From assembly GCF_963576615.1 (NCBI RefSeq), contig NC_088711.1, positions 11,650,869 through 11,714,868 of the forward strand: a stretch of 64,000 nucleotides of DNA, given 5' to 3'. This DNA comes from Watersipora subatra (lineage: Eukaryota; Bryozoa; Gymnolaemata; Cheilostomatida; Watersiporidae). Below, piece by piece: positions 61,354 to 64,000 of the stretch; within the stretch, counting starts at the first letter, position 1; each line of letters begins with the position of its first letter. The position numbers were made by a program, and so were the translations under genes. Below the pieces are notes generated by a model. It saw nothing but the letters and a program-made list of their open reading frames with translations. It was not told where the DNA came from and did no database searches.

Positions 61354-63066
61354 CAGAGGTGCCCGGGTCGGGCCACCCGACCCTCGGGCCTTCCTATACA
61401 AAGACACGGGTAGGTTTATGGCTAAACAACAGCGGTTATATATCACTTTTTAAGTGCGATTGAAATGGAGTCGCATATAGTCCTAGCGCGGAAGGATCAG
61501 GCGAAATAAAACAAGGTGAGTCAAGACTATATTTTTACGTCTGCGACAAGTCTTTGGCCTATAGGTTTCACGTTTTTCGGCAAGAAATAATCAACATGTC
61601 GGTGGTCTGGGAGTTCATGAAGAAGCCAGTCACGAAAGGAAAATACCAAGTTATTTGTACAATATGCAAAAGCAAGTTAAAGGTTGACTTGCAACAAAAT
61701 TCACATTACAGTTATTTGGTATCATAAGATTCACCATGTCTTACTCTGTTGTGTTGTAGGTGTCAAATATATGAGAATGTGATTACAAGCTCTTAAAAGC
61801 TAAAAAACGAACAGTTAATCACAGCCACACAAGACCGCCATAGTTTGGATTCACTTTCCAAAACGGCTCAATTGGGACCTAGTTGTTACAGGATGGTTTC
61901 TGTTTACACTTTCATGCAACCTCATTCGTCGAAATATTTTCACAAATATACTTCACGCATTCAATAAAACCGTGTCTATTGTTCTTGCGCGTCTGTTTTA
62001 TCGTCATTGTAATGCTGTCACTTTCAGCACTGATATCTTATAACTTACCGTAAAAATCGTAAAACTTTTTAACCTTAGCTCGAAGGAGTACATATCATTG
62101 TTTGATAATCTTGATGAGCCTGTTGGTCACCTGTGATAATCGAAAAGTGCTGCAAAAATTATTTTCGAAGTATTGGGTCACGGGATCAGATCACGACTTG
62201 ACGATTGAATAATGTCGAAACAAAACTGTAAAGTAGTGAGCATCTATATTTGATACAGGGTATTCGGTAAAACCCGAAGCGTTTGTCATGAACTAGTGCT
62301 ACGATAAGTTTTATATTGAGCTTTTTATTGGCTTTTCAATTCATGCGAGAACATCACGTGACCAGACGATAACCAAACTGTAATGACTACGTCAGAGAAA
62401 TAAACAGCTTTTAAGAGCTTGTAATCACATTTCCACGTATTTGGCATCTACAACACAGCAGAGTGAGACATGGTGAATCTTTTGATACCAAATAACTGTA
62501 ATGTGAATTTTGTTGCAAGTTAGCCTTCAAGCTACAAAGAAGGGTCCACCTCAATACTATTGAGGCATTTAAAACGAGGGCATCCTGAGGAACTTAAAAG
62601 CGCGTCTAAGAACCTTCAATCCAGCAAATTTATTTTATTTTTAGTTTCTTTCACTAATACCAGAAGTTTTAGGGAAGTGAGGGATTTTTGCTTTCTACTA
62701 TGCTGAGTTATCTATTTCTATATTTGTAAAGTATTTCTTAACTAATCTCTCGTGGATTATAATAGCAGTTGAAAATAAAATCTGTAATAAAAACACTAGC
62801 CAAATCATGCCATTAATCTATCACCCATTGAATAGTATTGATCCACCAATTTCTAGCCGTAAATATAGATTGCATCTATAAACCAAGCCACAAAATATAA
62901 TGATTGGTGTGATAATGGTTTCCTTTATCTTAGTTTATTGATGTCACAACATTAGGCTGTAATAGAATTATCTCTCAACCTTAAATGAATAAAAAATCGC
63001 GCTTGCTGACCCGGTCCGACCCGATCTTGGCCCTCATTGCTGACCCTGAGTCTGGTCCGACCCTGC
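61354..63066 (+). mobile_element. hAT-like element nested in the P-like transposon
   Basis: CAGAGGTGCCCGGGTCGGGC at 61354 is a hAT-style terminus in a GC-rich island unlike its surroundings. A related GC-rich block (GACCCGGTCCGACCCGATC) near 63,010-63,066 is the probable other end, but the match is imperfect and no 8-bp duplication was found. Inside is a BED zinc finger in two parts. 61596-61680 encodes MSVVWEFMKKPVTKGKYQV followed by CTICKSKL. 62527-62640 continues with STSILLRHLKRGHPEELKS, supplying the His pair. The catalytic core is missing. Confidence 0.65.
61681..62526. mobile_element. TTAA-flanked MITE, copy 3, inserted inside the BED zinc finger
   Basis: AGGTTGACTTGCAACAAAAT at the left, the complement with two changes at the right. 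TTAA at 61677-61680 and a mutated TCAA at 62527-62530 mark the target site. It is 846 bp, with the same orientation as copy 2. It separates the Cys pair of the hAT BED finger from its His pair, so it arrived after the hAT element. Confidence 0.88.
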
Positions 63067-63613
63067 ATTCCTTAGTCTCGTTCTAGCTCTAGCTAAGAAA
63101 GCCATTGATTGCATTTCCCTGATCAGATCAAAACTTCACAGGCTCATCATATTTAGTCATGTTTAGTTCAACATGATACTAGTCTTTTACCTAGCCAGGG
63201 TCTGGCTCTTCGGGTGGGTGGGCTATTTGCCCCCCTCTCCTTTCCCCCTTCTCTCTTTTCCCCTTCTCACTTCTTCTTTGGAGAAGGGGAAAAGAGAGAA
63301 TGGGGATAAGAGAGGGTGGCAAATAAAGCCCTGATGGCTCATGACTTGTGTGCAACAATTCATAGCTTTTTTAGTTTTAATCTATGGTGGTTATCAGATA
63401 TTACCATAGAATTGCTTTAGTTTACTGGATTATGTATACAAGAAGGTTTTTATGTGAAAATAAATGTGTTTTTGTCACCTTCTTATTAGCTCCATTGTTC
63501 ACAACAGTGCAGTCAAGCGTGAGGTACAATACAATGACGTTACGTCATGCTATTTAAGTCTGACAGGCTTTTTCCCTATTGGCCAATCTAGGTTTATATA
63601 TCTATGGTTTATA

Positions 63614-64000
63614 CAGAATCAATTTTAGGATAGAGCTTGCACAAGAATGACAGCAAAACGATGCTTACAAACAGTTAAAATGAATAAAACTCAAACGATA
63701 CTGATGGGAGGAGAACTAATAGCTAGATAAAGTATGATTTGTTACAATGAAAAATAAATTGATACTGATACAGTTAAAATGAACTGATATTTTAAAACAA
63801 AATAAAAATCACGAGTATGTTGAATTAACAATAACAAAGTGTACATAGAAGTGTGTGTATAAAAAAAGGTTACTGATGTTGCAGAAGCTATCCATCAAAA
63901 TTTAAGGAATATGACAATACTGGTACCTCTCGATAGTCGATACTAGCAAAAACGTAAAAATGAGATATTGAAATTAAATACATCAGTGAAGCGCACGAGG
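63614..64000. other. Right end, RRS1 intron
   Basis: AT-rich, with no exon of the RRS1 N-terminal domain and no repeat end recognised. It should be the continuation of the RRS1 intron upstream of exon 60163-60053. Confidence 0.5.

Larger units (their letters stand above)
60405..63607 (+). mobile_element. P-element/THAP9-like transposon relic with long TIRs, hosting nested insertions
   Basis: CCATAGATATATAAACCTAG at the left matches the inverted right end, and TTTATA is present on both outer sides (60399-60404, 63608-63613). The TIRs are long, about 60405-60889 and 63143-63607, and each carries an internal palindrome of TTCTCTCTTTTCCCCTTCTC type. The interior holds the end of a transposase (60934-61320), then a hAT-like element that is itself interrupted. 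Without the nested DNA the element would be about 1.5 kb, so it was already deleted. The 6-bp duplication is shorter than the 8 bp usual for P elements, so the family call rests on the protein. Confidence 0.75.

Noticed and set aside
61320..61413. GC-rich C-terminus of the transposase ORF (GQRCPGRATRPSG)
   Set aside because: This is translated terminus of the nested hAT-like element, not part of the P-like protein.

Overview
The window is nuclear DNA of an animal. Genes are split by GT-AG introns, the DNA is AT-rich, and introns and spacers carry tandem arrays and DNA-transposon relics. The proteins are clearly metazoan, but the lineage cannot be settled from this sequence alone; an invertebrate is likely. 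No operon, CRISPR array, rRNA or tRNA gene was seen. Gene models were built by hand from reading frame, splice phase and remembered family features, without alignment software.

Layout. 1-5,841 is an upstream spacer with two SINE-like repeats. 5,860-7,108 (+) is a three-exon cold-shock-domain gene of the CARHSP1 family. 7,783-11,764 (-) is a seven-exon phosphomannomutase (PMM2 type), tail-to-tail with the first gene. 11,765-13,952 is a spacer holding a dead RTE-like reverse transcriptase. 13,953-57,292 (+) is a complete 25-exon sorting nexin 14 (SNX14), 944 residues spread over 43 kb. 57,585-60,163 (-) holds the last four exons of the ribosome-biogenesis gene RRS1; its 5' part lies beyond the right edge. 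60,405-63,607 is a nested transposon in an RRS1 intron.

Most of the unusual content is intronic. SNX14 introns hold large minisatellites (units of 16, 25, 18, 36, 28, 44, 17 and about 24 bp), perfect palindromes, and TIR elements of at least four families. Several arrays lie within 100 bp of a splice site. Three cases tie repeats to splicing: a 21-bp array in PMM that resembles its own exon 5/donor junction, a 44-bp array whose units each carry acceptor-like and donor-like sequence, and a triplicated start of the last SNX14 exon that leaves one intact decoy acceptor. At the right end a P-element/THAP9-like transposon contains a hAT-like element, which is itself split inside its BED zinc finger by a TTAA-flanked MITE with two more copies in the window.

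The genes are unrelated housekeeping functions (RNA binding, GDP-mannose supply, ER/lipid-droplet tethering, 60S ribosome assembly) and do not form a pathway. The CARHSP1-PMM2 convergent pair is also found in vertebrates and looks like old microsynteny. I saw no clearly new multi-gene system; the novelty is in repeat and splice-site architecture.
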